From Candidatus Eiseniibacteriota bacterium (GTDB taxonomy: Bacteria > Orphanbacterota > Orphanbacteria > Orphanbacterales > Orphanbacteraceae): a DNA stretch of 64,000 nt. Under the pieces are notes generated by a model. That model ran no database searches, was not told where the DNA came from, and saw nothing but the letters and a program-made list of their open reading frames with translations. The stretch is from the NCBI GenBank assembly GCA_029262235.1, contig JAJCZU010000003.1:372001-436000 (forward strand). Direction: 5' to 3'. The position numbers and the translations under genes are program-made. Shown here one piece after another: positions 19,117-28,700 of this stretch (position 1 is its first letter; every line of letters starts with the position of its first letter).

Positions 19117-21382
19117 GCGCATCACTCCCCGCACGATTTACTGGGGCCTCTTCGCGCTCGCGCTCGCGCTCCGTCTCTTCTACCTGATCGAAGCGCGCGA
19201 CAACCCGTTCTTTCAGGGCCTCGGGCTCGATTCCCGTTACTACGACAAGCGCGCGGTCGAGATCCTGGACGAGGGACTGATCGGCAGCGACGCGTACTTC
19301 ATGGGGCCGCTTTACCCGCACATGCTTGCACTCGTCTATGCGGCCGCCGGACGCGAACTTCTCGTTGTCAGGATTCTGCAGGCGCTTCTCTCCGCGCTCG
19401 TTCCCGTGCTGCTCTTCCGGATGGGGCGCCGGCTGTTCGATCCGACGATTGCGCTCGTCGCCGGAGTCGCGGCTGCTCTGTACGGGCCGTTCATCTTCTA
19501 TACGGGATCGATTCTCTATACGACTGCGGCGATCACGTTGATCCTCTGGATACTCGATCGACTTACGACGGATGTGCCTCGCGCGAAACAGTTCAGGTTT
19601 CATCTTTTGACAGGTGTGCTTTTCGGGCTGGCCGCGGTGGGGAAGGGGAACATCGCGCTCTTCGCGCCGGTGGCCGGGCTCGTGCTGATGGCGCGCGAGA
19701 CAGGCTCGCTCGTGCAGCGCGCGCGCCCCGCCGTCGCCCTTGCGCTCGGCCTGGCAATGGTGATCGGGCTGGTCACCGCGCGGAACTATGCCTCCAGCGG
19801 CGATCTCGTATTGCTCACATCGAACGGCGGGCTCAACTTCTATATCGGGAACGGACCCGAATCTTCCGGCGCTTATGAGAAGCCGTACGGGCTCGACGTC
19901 GATCACGACCCCGCGGGCAGGCGGATGCTCGAGCAGGAACTCGGCCGCAGCCTGACGCCGACCGAGGTTTCGAAGGCATGGTCCGGGCGGGCGCTCGCGT
20001 TCATTCGCGCCGAGCCGGGGCGCGCTCTCGATCTGCTCGCGCGGAAAACGACGTTCTTCTTCTCGACGTTCGAGATTCCCCAGATCGAGAGCTATCACTT
20101 CCAGAAGCGCTACAGCCTTCTCATCCGCGCGCTCTTCCTGCCGTTCGGGGTCCTGGCGCCACTCGCCGTGCTGGGCGTCTTTCTCTGCGGCTCGAAACGG
20201 ACGGCGATGCTCGTTCTGTTTCTGATCGTGTACTCAGGATCGATCGTGCTCTTCTTCGTGCTGACGCGGTATCGGCTCCCCGTCGTGCCGGTCGTGATCC
20301 TGTTCGCGTCGGGTGGGCTCGTTGCGGCAGTCCGCCGTGTGAAACGGGCGGACTTCCGTGCGCTTCTGCCGGGCGTCGCGGCCGCACTGGCGTTCGCCGT
20401 GTTCTGCAATGTGAACTGGTACGGAATTTCGGCGGCGACGGGGGATGCGCAATCGCATTACCGCCTCGGGATCATCGCGTCGCGCGAGGGGCGCACGGAC
20501 GACGCGATCCTGGAGTACGGGAAGTCGATCGAACTCGACCCGAACTACGCGAAGGCGCGCCTGAACCTCGGAGAGATCTACGCGGTACGAGGCGATGTGG
20601 AGAAAGCGGCGGCCGAGTTTCGCGCCGGAATCGCGCTCGACCCCGGATACGCGAAGCCGCGCCTGAACCTCGGGCTTCTGCTCTATCGCACGGGCGCCGT
20701 CGCGGAAGGCGAAGCCGAATTGCAGCGCGCCGTCGAGCTCGACCCGAGCTACGCGAAGGCGTGGGCGCATCTGGCGGCGATCGCGCTTCTGGAGGGGCGT
20801 GCGGATGGCGTGCAGCGTGCGGATCGGGCGCTGTCGCTGCTGGCGCCCGACGATCCGTTCACGCCCTTCGTTTCCGAGGTGCGCGGCCGGCTCGTCGAAA
20901 TCGATCTTCTCGCGCAGTGGCGCGCGAAAAAAGGGGAGAGCGTGTGGCGCGCCGGCGTGAAAGTGCGCGCCGCCCTCGTTGCGGAACTCTTCGGCGATGG
21001 CGAGAACATCGAAGGCCGGTATCGAGAGGCCGCGCGCGACAACGATCCGGCGGCGCTCTACTACTTCGGCTCCTATCTCTATCGCAAGGGAGGGTTCGAC
21101 GAAGCTGCGGCGGTGTTCGCACGCGCGGCCGCGGTGGCGCCGGACATGCCGTACCTGCATTTTGCGATCGGGATTCTCGAAGTGAGGCGGAACGCGCCCG
21201 AAGCGGCGCTTCGCGAGTTCAGGATCGAAAGCGAAACGAACCCCACGTTTCTCCCCGCATGGAAGAACGCGGCTTTCGTGGCTGCCCAGATCGGGCGCGC
21301 CGACGAGGCGCAGCAGTGGGCGCGCGCCTACGTCGAACGCGGCGGCACGCTGGACCCTTCGATCCGTTCCCTCATCGAATAG
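19103..21382 (+). CDS. GT39-like membrane glycosyltransferase fused to TPR repeats
   Basis: This 759-residue protein has an N-terminal membrane half. After helix 1 it has GLDSRYYDKRAVEIL and YFMGPLYPHML, an ArnT/PMT-type catalytic loop, followed by about ten hydrophobic segments to residue 440. From about 450 to the end come tetratricopeptide repeats (AILEYGKSIELDPNYAKARL, then closely similar 34-residue units with DPGYAKPRL and DPSYAKAWA). The TPRs probably face the periplasm and bind a partner protein or acceptor. A second gene of the same design is at 59460-61334. The ATG start overlaps the upstream gene by 14 bases. The stop lies inside the tail of the convergent gene at 21372-23447. Confidence 0.85.
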   Translation: MKRRKRITPRTIYWGLFALALALRLFYLIEARDNPFFQGLGLDSRYYDKRAVEILDEGLIGSDAYFMGPLYPHMLALVYAAAGRELLVVRILQALLSALVPVLLFRMGRRLFDPTIALVAGVAAALYGPFIFYTGSILYTTAAITLILWILDRLTTDVPRAKQFRFHLLTGVLFGLAAVGKGNIALFAPVAGLVLMARETGSLVQRARPAVALALGLAMVIGLVTARNYASSGDLVLLTSNGGLNFYIGNGPESSGAYEKPYGLDVDHDPAGRRMLEQELGRSLTPTEVSKAWSGRALAFIRAEPGRALDLLARKTTFFFSTFEIPQIESYHFQKRYSLLIRALFLPFGVLAPLAVLGVFLCGSKRTAMLVLFLIVYSGSIVLFFVLTRYRLPVVPVVILFASGGLVAAVRRVKRADFRALLPGVAAALAFAVFCNVNWYGISAATGDAQSHYRLGIIASREGRTDDAILEYGKSIELDPNYAKARLNLGEIYAVRGDVEKAAAEFRAGIALDPGYAKPRLNLGLLLYRTGAVAEGEAELQRAVELDPSYAKAWAHLAAIALLEGRADGVQRADRALSLLAPDDPFTPFVSEVRGRLVEIDLLAQWRAKKGESVWRAGVKVRAALVAELFGDGENIEGRYREAARDNDPAALYYFGSYLYRKGGFDEAAAVFARAAAVAPDMPYLHFAIGILEVRRNAPEAALREFRIESETNPTFLPAWKNAAFVAAQIGRADEAQQWARAYVERGGTLDPSIRSLIE

Positions 21383-23447
21383 CGCCGGGCGCCGCGCCCG
21401 GGGCCCCGCCAGGGGGCGGGGCGGGAACGCGGTAGAGCTCGATCCCCTTCCATGCCCCCACCGGTTCGAGGCCGGCTACGTAACCGTTCAGCACCACCAT
21501 GGTCTCGCGTGCATACTGCCGTCCGAAGACTCGCTCGAGCGAACGGTTCACCGCGACCCAGCGCACGCCGCGTTCCGCCATGCGCGCACCGAACGCCTGC
21601 GAGGAGCCGTCCCGCTCCGCGAGTCGCGCGATCTGCGACGCTTCGAAGAAACTGTCCGCGATGTGCGGGCGATCGAATCCGTACAGGCGGTTCTCCCAGA
21701 GAAAGAGAACCGTTTCTCCAGGCGGTACTTGACGCGTGATGTTTTTGAGCGCTTCGTACGACTGCACGTGGCGGGCGCGGTACGATTCGCGGCTCTCCGT
21801 GCCGGCCACGACGGGAATCGTGTCGCGAGCGAGGTCCACCGCGGGGCGGAAGAGCCCGGCGCTCGTCGAGAGTACGAGCATCGCGATGATCGCGTAGCGC
21901 ATTTTCGAGCCGCGTGCCGGGAGCCAGTCCCAGCCGCATCCGGCCGCCAGAAAAACCAGCACGGGCAGAAAGAAGCGCGCCTGCTGGGGCCCGAGGGCCC
22001 AGAGCCAGATTCCGGCAACACCGGCCGCGATCGCGCCGCGCGCCCGCAGCCCCCCGAGCAGAGCGGCCGGGATCAGCGCGAGAAGAAGAACCGGGTGCAG
22101 CGTCCCGTCGAACCGCGCATAGCCGCGATCCCCTTCGAAGAAGAGCCGGAACGGGAGCAGCAGAAAGTCGAGGGGCGCGCGGCCCATCCCCATCGAGAGC
22201 TGCCAGTTCTGCAATCGATCCGCGAGCGCCGCGTCCCAGACCGGGTCGCTGCCCGGCACCACGGGGAAGAACGGATGTCCGCTCGTGATCGCGTTCCGCA
22301 CGATCCACGGGATGACGGGGATCGCCGCCAGCACAAGAAAGCCCGCGACCGCGCCGAAGGGAGCGGGGGCCGATGCGCGGTTGCCGTCGGCGCCGGCGGC
22401 ACGGGCGCGAGAAATCGCCGGGGTCCAGAAGAGCGCCGCGAGCACCGGCATCAGGAAGACGTTGCTGAGCTTGATCGCGAGAAATGCCCCGGCGAAGAAT
22501 CCGGCCGGCAGCAGCGCGGTCTTTGTTCGCCCCTCTTTTTGCCGCGGCCCGCCGTTTTCCCGGCCCAGAATCTGCTCGGCAGCCAGAAGAAAGAGAAGGG
22601 CGCTGAAGAGGTCGACGTTTCCGAAGGTCCGGGGGTCGAGCAGGATCGGGTGGGCGCATACGAGCAGGAAGGCGACGGGCATCAGTCCATTGAGCGCGTC
22701 CGGGGCGACCATACGCCCGAGCCGGGCGGCCGTGAGAGCGACTCCCGTGAGGGCGGCGACCCGAAGAAGCAGGGCGGCTCCCTCGCCGCCGAAGAGCCAG
22801 GCCGACGCATATCCCAGCGCCCCGAGGTGCGGCATGCGGCCGTAAATGCTCTCCGCCGGGAGCATGTGGGTGCCGCTCCCGGCCACGCGTCGCGCGATTT
22901 CGAAGTGGTATACCATCGCGTCGTTCGCGGTGGCCGGCGCCAGGGAGCGAAGCAGGACGAGCAGGAACACCAGAGCGACCGGAACGGCGAAAAGCAGAGT
23001 CTCGGTGTTCACGCGGTTCACGCGCAGGCGAACGCGAACCAGCGCCCTGTCCGGGCGCCGGAACACGAGCGGAAGCAGTGCGAGAGGCGCCAGCACGTAC
23101 CAGCGCAGGATGCCGAAAGTCGCGAGCAGCCAGCTGAGATGCGCGATCAGAACCATCCCCGCGACGAGCCAGGCCGTGAGTGAAACAGGAGCCTGCGACG
23201 GGGTACGCCTGAAGAGCGCGCCCCCCGACGCCCACGCGAGCGCGAGCACGATCGCCGCGCCGAGGACGGCCCGCAGGCCCCCTGATACATCTGGGCCCGT
23301 TCCGTCCTCCGCCGAAACGGAAAACGGCGGCCGCGACGGGTGAAATTTCAGGAAAAGGGCCGTGGCCGCGATCAACACCACCGCCCAGATCACCCAGAAA
23401 CGCGTTCCCGCGCGCGCATCGCTCTGTAGTGGGAATCCCCTTGACAC
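21372..23447 (-). CDS. GT39-like polytopic membrane protein
   Basis: This is a protein of up to 691 residues on the opposite strand, with 12 or so hydrophobic segments and a periplasmic loop containing NDAMVYHFEIARRVAGSG, a GT-C-like catalytic loop. The C-terminal ~150 residues are soluble, and the tail is Pro/Gly/Ala-rich and encoded by a GC palindrome. The annotated GTG start (23445-23447) has GGAG fused directly to it, which is poor spacing. A later GTG, at residue 19 just before the first membrane helix, is an alternative. The + strand promoter at 23441-23469 overlaps the start region, so this gene and the PD40 lipoprotein gene are tightly divergent. It ends 11 bases inside the convergent TPR gene. 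Confidence 0.8.
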   Translation of the reverse strand: MSRGFPLQSDARAGTRFWVIWAVVLIAATALFLKFHPSRPPFSVSAEDGTGPDVSGGLRAVLGAAIVLALAWASGGALFRRTPSQAPVSLTAWLVAGMVLIAHLSWLLATFGILRWYVLAPLALLPLVFRRPDRALVRVRLRVNRVNTETLLFAVPVALVFLLVLLRSLAPATANDAMVYHFEIARRVAGSGTHMLPAESIYGRMPHLGALGYASAWLFGGEGAALLLRVAALTGVALTAARLGRMVAPDALNGLMPVAFLLVCAHPILLDPRTFGNVDLFSALLFLLAAEQILGRENGGPRQKEGRTKTALLPAGFFAGAFLAIKLSNVFLMPVLAALFWTPAISRARAAGADGNRASAPAPFGAVAGFLVLAAIPVIPWIVRNAITSGHPFFPVVPGSDPVWDAALADRLQNWQLSMGMGRAPLDFLLLPFRLFFEGDRGYARFDGTLHPVLLLALIPAALLGGLRARGAIAAGVAGIWLWALGPQQARFFLPVLVFLAAGCGWDWLPARGSKMRYAIIAMLVLSTSAGLFRPAVDLARDTIPVVAGTESRESYRARHVQSYEALKNITRQVPPGETVLFLWENRLYGFDRPHIADSFFEASQIARLAERDGSSQAFGARMAERGVRWVAVNRSLERVFGRQYARETMVVLNGYVAGLEPVGAWKGIELYRVPAPPPGGAPGAAPGAIR

Positions 23448-23469
23448 TCCGGAAACCTTTCAGTATAGT
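23441..23469 (+). promoter_or_regulatory. Sigma-70-type promoter for the PD40 lipoprotein gene
   Basis: A perfect TTGACA (23441-23446) and TATAGT (23464-23469) are separated by 17 bases. The spacer ends in CCTTTCAG, closely resembling two other promoters at 25394 and 34644. The start codon of the downstream gene at 23551 would lie about 75 bases after the start of transcription. Confidence 0.85.
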
Positions 23470-23550
23470 CCCAATGCTTTAACTTCAAGTATTGTAACGC
23501 GTACGGGCGATTCCCCCTACCGTTTCCCTTTGATCAAGGAGTTCGATTCG

Positions 23551-25368
23551 TTGCGATCCTGTGCGTGGTCTTTCCGCGGCCTGCTCCACCAGGCGTTTCC
23601 CTTCTTCATGACGGCGGTCCTTTTTTCGGTCACCCTCGGGTGTGGCGACGACAATAAGGCGAGCGACGTCACATTTACCTGCGAAAACTGTGATTTCTGG
23701 GACCAGGTGCTGACCGACCACTCGGCGAATCCATCGTACTACCCGTTCCAGCCCGCTCCGGGCGAAGGCCGCGTGATCGCGTTCAGCAGCGATCGCGGGA
23801 ACTCCACGAACACCGAAAACATCTGGATCGTTTCGGAAGACGGGGACGGCAACCAGGAATTTTTCCAGATGACCGAAAGCGACCGGGACGAACTCGACCC
23901 GGCGTGGTCGCCATCGGGCGACCGGATCGCGTTCATGCGCGCTCTTCCCGACCGATACGACATTTTCGTGATCGACGCCACGGACTGGTCCGATCCGGGC
24001 GATGAAGTCCGCGTCACGAGCGAGTCCCCGATTCCGGGCGACAGTCAGATGATCGGCTTCGATCCGCGCGGGCCGGTCTGGCTCAGCGACGACGAGATCC
24101 TTTTTTCGAACAGTATCAATATTTATGTGGTCAAGCTCGACGAAGCGAACGAACCGGTCTCGCTCGAGAAGGTCATCAACGATCCGTCCGATTTCGTGCT
24201 CTCCGGTACCGCGGATTTCATCGAGTCGCAGCCGACCGGGATCCGGAGAAACGGCGCGACCGATATCTACTTCGTGTCCGATTCGCGCGTGGCCCTCGGG
24301 GCGATCACGGTGTCGGCTTTCGACGCCCTGACGGAGATTCCGATCAAGGCCGAGATCTTCCTGGAAGGCCGTTCGACCGCGACCAGCACGCCGAATATCA
24401 TCGGTGGACGGCCTCTCGGACCGTACGTCGTCGGTGCGGTCGTGTCCGATCTCGACGCCGTCGAGACTTACTGCGACACGCTTCTCACGACCGTGATCAA
24501 CGTGTTCGAAAACGACACGGCCGACGTCACCTTCGACTTCGAGAACGACCGGGGCGTCTTCCGCGTCATTCCATTCCCGCAGACCGCAGACCTTGCTGTA
24601 GACGGATTCAATCTGCCGCAGAACTTCGCCGAGACCACGTTCGTCGACTGCATCTTCCCGAACACCGATCACCTGATCACGATGGAAGCGCTGCAGCTCC
24701 GCGACCTCTGCAAGCGTCTCGCGGTCGACAGCGTGGTTGCGACCGTCGGCGTCCGCGAGACGACGACCGTGTTCCTGGACGCCACGCAGTTCGATCTGGA
24801 GGCATCCGGCTGCTGCGATACGATTCCCGGATTCGCGATCATCTGCTGCGATGTGACGGCCGAATGCTTCGACTGCCCTCGGATCCGCACGAACTGCGAC
24901 ACGACGTTCCTGGGGGGCGGCGGCAAATGGGCCGACGCGGCGCCCGAGGAACTGCCCGAGCCCGAATGGAATACGGGGGGGAGCCGCAAGGTCGCCATGG
25001 AACCCGTTCTCTGGTACTTCGACGGAGTGGAAGGCGCGTACGCTTCGCTGACAGACGGCACCTTCCTGCCTTCCCATCCCACGATTTCTCATGACGGCAC
25101 GAAACTGGCCGTCGTGGCCGACTTCACGGCCTTGTTCGTGCTCGACTTCCTGACCGATACTGCCTATCGAGTTCCGCTTCCCGGCGAGATCGGCGTGAAC
25201 GAGTGCGTGCGGGAGATCATTTCGCCGAAATGGTCGCCGGATGACTCGAAAATTGCAATCTCACTGACACCGTGCACCGATCGTCCCTCGTCCGACGGAA
25301 ACGCCCCGGAATATCAGGTCTGGGAAGTCGACTACGAGAAGGCGAAGCAGGTCGTCGGTACGCCGTAA
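23551..25368 (+). CDS. PD40/TolB-like beta-propeller lipoprotein
   Basis: This predicted lipoprotein has about 605 residues. The frame is open from 23362, but the promoter at 23441-23469 lies inside that part, so the start must be downstream of it. TTG 23551 has AAGGAG nine bases upstream and gives a hydrophobic signal peptide ending VTLGC, with the lipid-bearing Cys at residue 31 (a non-canonical lipobox). The mature part has PD40 units near the N-terminus (RVIAFSSDRGNS, DPAWSPSGDRIAFMRALPD) and the C-terminus (PKWSPDDSKIAIS). A Cys-rich middle (about residues 400-460) may be disulfide-bonded. PD40 propellers in TolB bind partner proteins in the periplasm; the role here is unknown. It opens the surface-protein region. 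Confidence 0.82.
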   Translation: MRSCAWSFRGLLHQAFPFFMTAVLFSVTLGCGDDNKASDVTFTCENCDFWDQVLTDHSANPSYYPFQPAPGEGRVIAFSSDRGNSTNTENIWIVSEDGDGNQEFFQMTESDRDELDPAWSPSGDRIAFMRALPDRYDIFVIDATDWSDPGDEVRVTSESPIPGDSQMIGFDPRGPVWLSDDEILFSNSINIYVVKLDEANEPVSLEKVINDPSDFVLSGTADFIESQPTGIRRNGATDIYFVSDSRVALGAITVSAFDALTEIPIKAEIFLEGRSTATSTPNIIGGRPLGPYVVGAVVSDLDAVETYCDTLLTTVINVFENDTADVTFDFENDRGVFRVIPFPQTADLAVDGFNLPQNFAETTFVDCIFPNTDHLITMEALQLRDLCKRLAVDSVVATVGVRETTTVFLDATQFDLEASGCCDTIPGFAIICCDVTAECFDCPRIRTNCDTTFLGGGGKWADAAPEELPEPEWNTGGSRKVAMEPVLWYFDGVEGAYASLTDGTFLPSHPTISHDGTKLAVVADFTALFVLDFLTDTAYRVPLPGEIGVNECVREIISPKWSPDDSKIAISLTPCTDRPSSDGNAPEYQVWEVDYEKAKQVVGTP

Positions 25369-25393
25369 AACCGCGTAGAATCAGCCTCTCCCG

Positions 25394-25423
25394 TTGACAT
25401 TCAGCAAAATTCTTTGGTATACT
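25394..25423 (+). promoter_or_regulatory. Sigma-70-type promoter for the abundant-looking surface protein
   Basis: TTGACA at 25394-25399 and TATACT at 25418-25423 are separated by 18 bases, with a spacer ending TTCTTTGG. Transcription would begin near 25430, leaving a leader of about 340 bases before the ATG at 25772. Confidence 0.88.
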
Positions 25424-25429
25424 ACGTTA

Positions 25430-25771
25430 CGGTGTCAATGGATCTGCACGCCTCCACGATGGAGAATTGCAGATGAAACCGCCGGTCTAGTTTGCTAAGT
25501 CATTGCAACTTGGAAACTTGTACTGGACTGCCTATATCTGGCATCTCCAGGATGGGGGGGTGATACAAGCCGTAAAGATGTAAGTGTCTTCTACGGCTGT
25601 CGTTGAGGCCTGCCGTAGGAAGGACGGGCCTCAAGGCTCTATCCTGATTTCACGAGCCCCCCCGGGGGCTTAAACAGCTCGCGATCAAGCCGAATCCTGA
25701 CGCGTCAGGACGTATTGCGAGTCCCGATTTTCTCCGTGTTCCTTACACGCTTGCTTATGGAGGGCAGAAAT
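25430..25771 (+). promoter_or_regulatory. Long structured 5' leader RNA (candidate cis-regulatory element)
   Basis: About 340 bases without a credible gene lie between the promoter and the ATG at 25772. I can draw these hairpins: TCTGCA 25443-25448 with TGCAGA 25468-25473, with inner CTCCA/TGGAG; AGCCGTA 25568-25574 with TACGGCT 25592-25598, with inner AAGA/TCTT; GAGGC 25605-25609 with GCCTC 25628-25632, with inner CCGT/ACGG; AGCCCCC 25655-25661 with GGGGGCT 25664-25670; and a perfect 16-base palindrome at 25695-25710. Single-stranded stretches between them include a G run at 25554-25560. I recognise no known riboswitch class. It could be a riboswitch, an RNA stabiliser or a protein-binding leader. 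Confidence 0.6.
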
Positions 25772-28700
25772 ATGAGGAACAGAACCCTAAGTTACTTCGC
25801 GGCCGGGCTTGGTGCCGTGTGTCTCTTCGCCGTATCGGCTACGGCAGAGATCACGACGACGCCTAAAGAGCCCACCAGCCAGCGAGTAATCAACGGTGAG
25901 ATCCTTACCGAAGACGGTGGGATTGCTTACACGAAGGTTGCCGCGCCGGGTGATACCGCGTGGATCCGTGTCTGGGATGGCACGGAATGTGATCCGACAG
26001 GCGTCGTTTCCGATGGCGGGCAAGGTATTCTTGCTCCCGGTTACGCCACCTGGTGCTGGGAAGGTGGCAATCTGGGCGGCGGTCTTTTTGACACGTGCGC
26101 CACGACCACCGCTTATGGCGGCGGCCTCCCCGGCTGCTTCGATCACTATGATGTTTTCACCGCTCTTACCAACAAATGGCATCTCGACACGTTTGATTCG
26201 TTCGATCCGATCGGCGATCCGAACGGTGTCACGCCGTGGTGTGGTGAGTTCGGCGATCCGCTGATCTGGCAGAACGCTTACGGTTATGGCCCGGCCTATA
26301 ACTTCAGCCTTATCCTGAACCTCGGATCGACCACTTCTGGTGCACTCGTGACCGGTTTCGACGCGAGCGGCGGCTTTACGGTTGCCGGTCAGCATATGTA
26401 TGACGTCGAAATCAACTACGATTACTGCTACCTCGAGTACGCCGTTTCGAACGACTCGATCAACGCTACGTGGTTCGAGCTCGATCGTTATAACGGTACG
26501 TCGAACCTCGACGGTGGTTGCACCGGTACGGGCGGTCCTGCGCCCAACTACGGTTGCGCCCAGTACGAATCCTTCTCGGCGAACGGTCCCGCAGTAAACA
26601 ACTCTGCGACGAACGTGTATGTCCGCTGGCGTTTCGCCTCGGACAACGCCTGGGACGATGAAGACGCTTCCGGTGGTGTCCATACGGACGGCGCCTGGCG
26701 TGTCGACAATGTCTCGGCTGACGGTCTTGCCGGCGGTACTGATTACCCCACGCAGGGCTTCGGCTCGACGCATGAAGGCCCGCTGCCCGCGCAGTGGAGC
26801 ACCCCGAACTTCCCGGGCGCGCAGCTCGGCGGGTTCTGGAGTGGCGGCGTCTGGGTGAACGGTACGCCGGTCTCGGTTGACTGGTGGCACCTGGAACTCG
26901 ATCCTTCGTACTCGAACAAGGGCAATACGTGTACCTACACGAACAACTGGATCTGGACCGCGGATGATGCCGCATTTGGTCAGAACCAGGAAGATGCCTA
27001 CCACTACCGTCTTACCTCGCCGGTCTTCGATACTTCGGAAAACAACCCGTACTGGGATCCGAACAACGATGGCCCGGGCGCGGACAACAAGTGGACCGGT
27101 GTCGTGCTCGAGTTCGATTCGTATCTCTGCATTAAAGATATCGTCGGTGACGTTACGGATCAGCAGGTCCGCGTTTACGACGGTTCCGCGAATGTCTGGG
27201 GTCAGTGGGGCGGCGACAACTACGTGAACGTAGGTGGTTGCCAGTTCTGGACCGTCGATGCACGGACCGACTGGTCCTCGCAGCTGACGTCGACCTCCGA
27301 CTCGATCCAGTTCTCGTGGGAATTCCTCGATCGCTGTGATTACAACTCCGCTGGTGAGCTTCCCTGCATGGGTCAGCATCGCAAAGCTACGTTCCTCGTG
27401 GATAACGTCAGCTTCGGTGTGTTCCAGTCGCGTGCGACGCAGTGGAGCCTCGGTGGTGCGAACCAGTTCCAGGACACCTTCGCCCGTGATACGGATATGC
27501 ATTCGTCGGGTAAGGAAAACTGGGAAATGTTCGCTGCTGATACGTGGGAAGACGAAGATTCCCTGCAGATCGAAGTCCGTGACTTCGATGGTCTCAAAGG
27601 TGGCCAGGTCAAGGTTCACTGGAGAATTTCGACCGACTGCGGACAGAACTTCGATCTGGACAACGGTCGTCCGGCCGGCGGAACCGCCGCACCGGCAGCC
27701 GTCTACAATCAGAAAGCTCTGAACTTCTCGCTCGCGGATGATCCGATCGGCTGCCCCGGCACGCCGTGCGAATTCAACGGATCGTACCGCTCGCGTATTC
27801 GTATCTCGGAAAACCTCGGCTACCTCGGTGGCGGGGCGACGGAATGGCCCGAAGGAACTCTCATCGAGTACTTCTTCACGGCCGAAGACAGTGTGGGGAA
27901 CCTCGATACGTTCCCGAACCGTCAGTCCCTCGCGAGAACGGATGCCAATCTGATCAACACGACGATTGGTCACGATCGTCGCCTCGAATGGCCTTTCCAG
28001 GTTCGCGTACTTCCGTGCCCGACCTCGAAAGTTGCTCTCGGCGCTGGTCAGAATCAGCGAGTCCTGCTCGTTTCGCGTCCGCAGGGACGGACCTACGATG
28101 TGGAAACCGACCCGACCCAGTCGCAGGCTGGCAACGTTGCGTTCCCGCAGTTCCGTCAGATGTGGCGTGAATCTCTCGATCGTCTTGGCGTTGTCTACGA
28201 TGAGTACCGGATCTACAGCTCCGGTGTCTCCCGTGGCGGCGGCACGCCGATCTACAACGAACCGTTCGACCATGATGGTTACGGTGGTGCGATCGCTCGC
28301 AACGCCGGCGCGATCACCGGTCGTCGCTATGAGTCCGTCGTATGGTTCACGGGTCGTTTCAACGACAACCTGACCATGGCCGACTCCACGCAGCTCGAAG
28401 TCGCGACGTATCTTGATAAGAACGCCACGAACTTCTCTGGTGGTGCGAACCTCTTCATCGCTGGTAACGACATTTGCGAAGCAAACGAACTGTCGGATCC
28501 GGCGTGGGTGGACGCAAACAGCGTACAGACCACGAACGGTGCTGAGTTCTGGTTGAACCTCGCTGGCCTTCAGGCTGAAACGGGTGGTTGCCCGGATGAC
28601 GGCGGTCTCTCCGCTGCTCCCGGTGGCAACGTCATCGGTCTCGTTGGACAGCCCGGCACGATCATGTCGGACCTGACCGCTCTCGTCGGATACTGGGATT

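Noticed and set aside
25652-25672. Rho-independent terminator in the leader of the surface-protein gene
   Set aside because: The GC stem is followed by TTAAACAG rather than a T run. Kept only as part of the structured leader; attenuation cannot be excluded.
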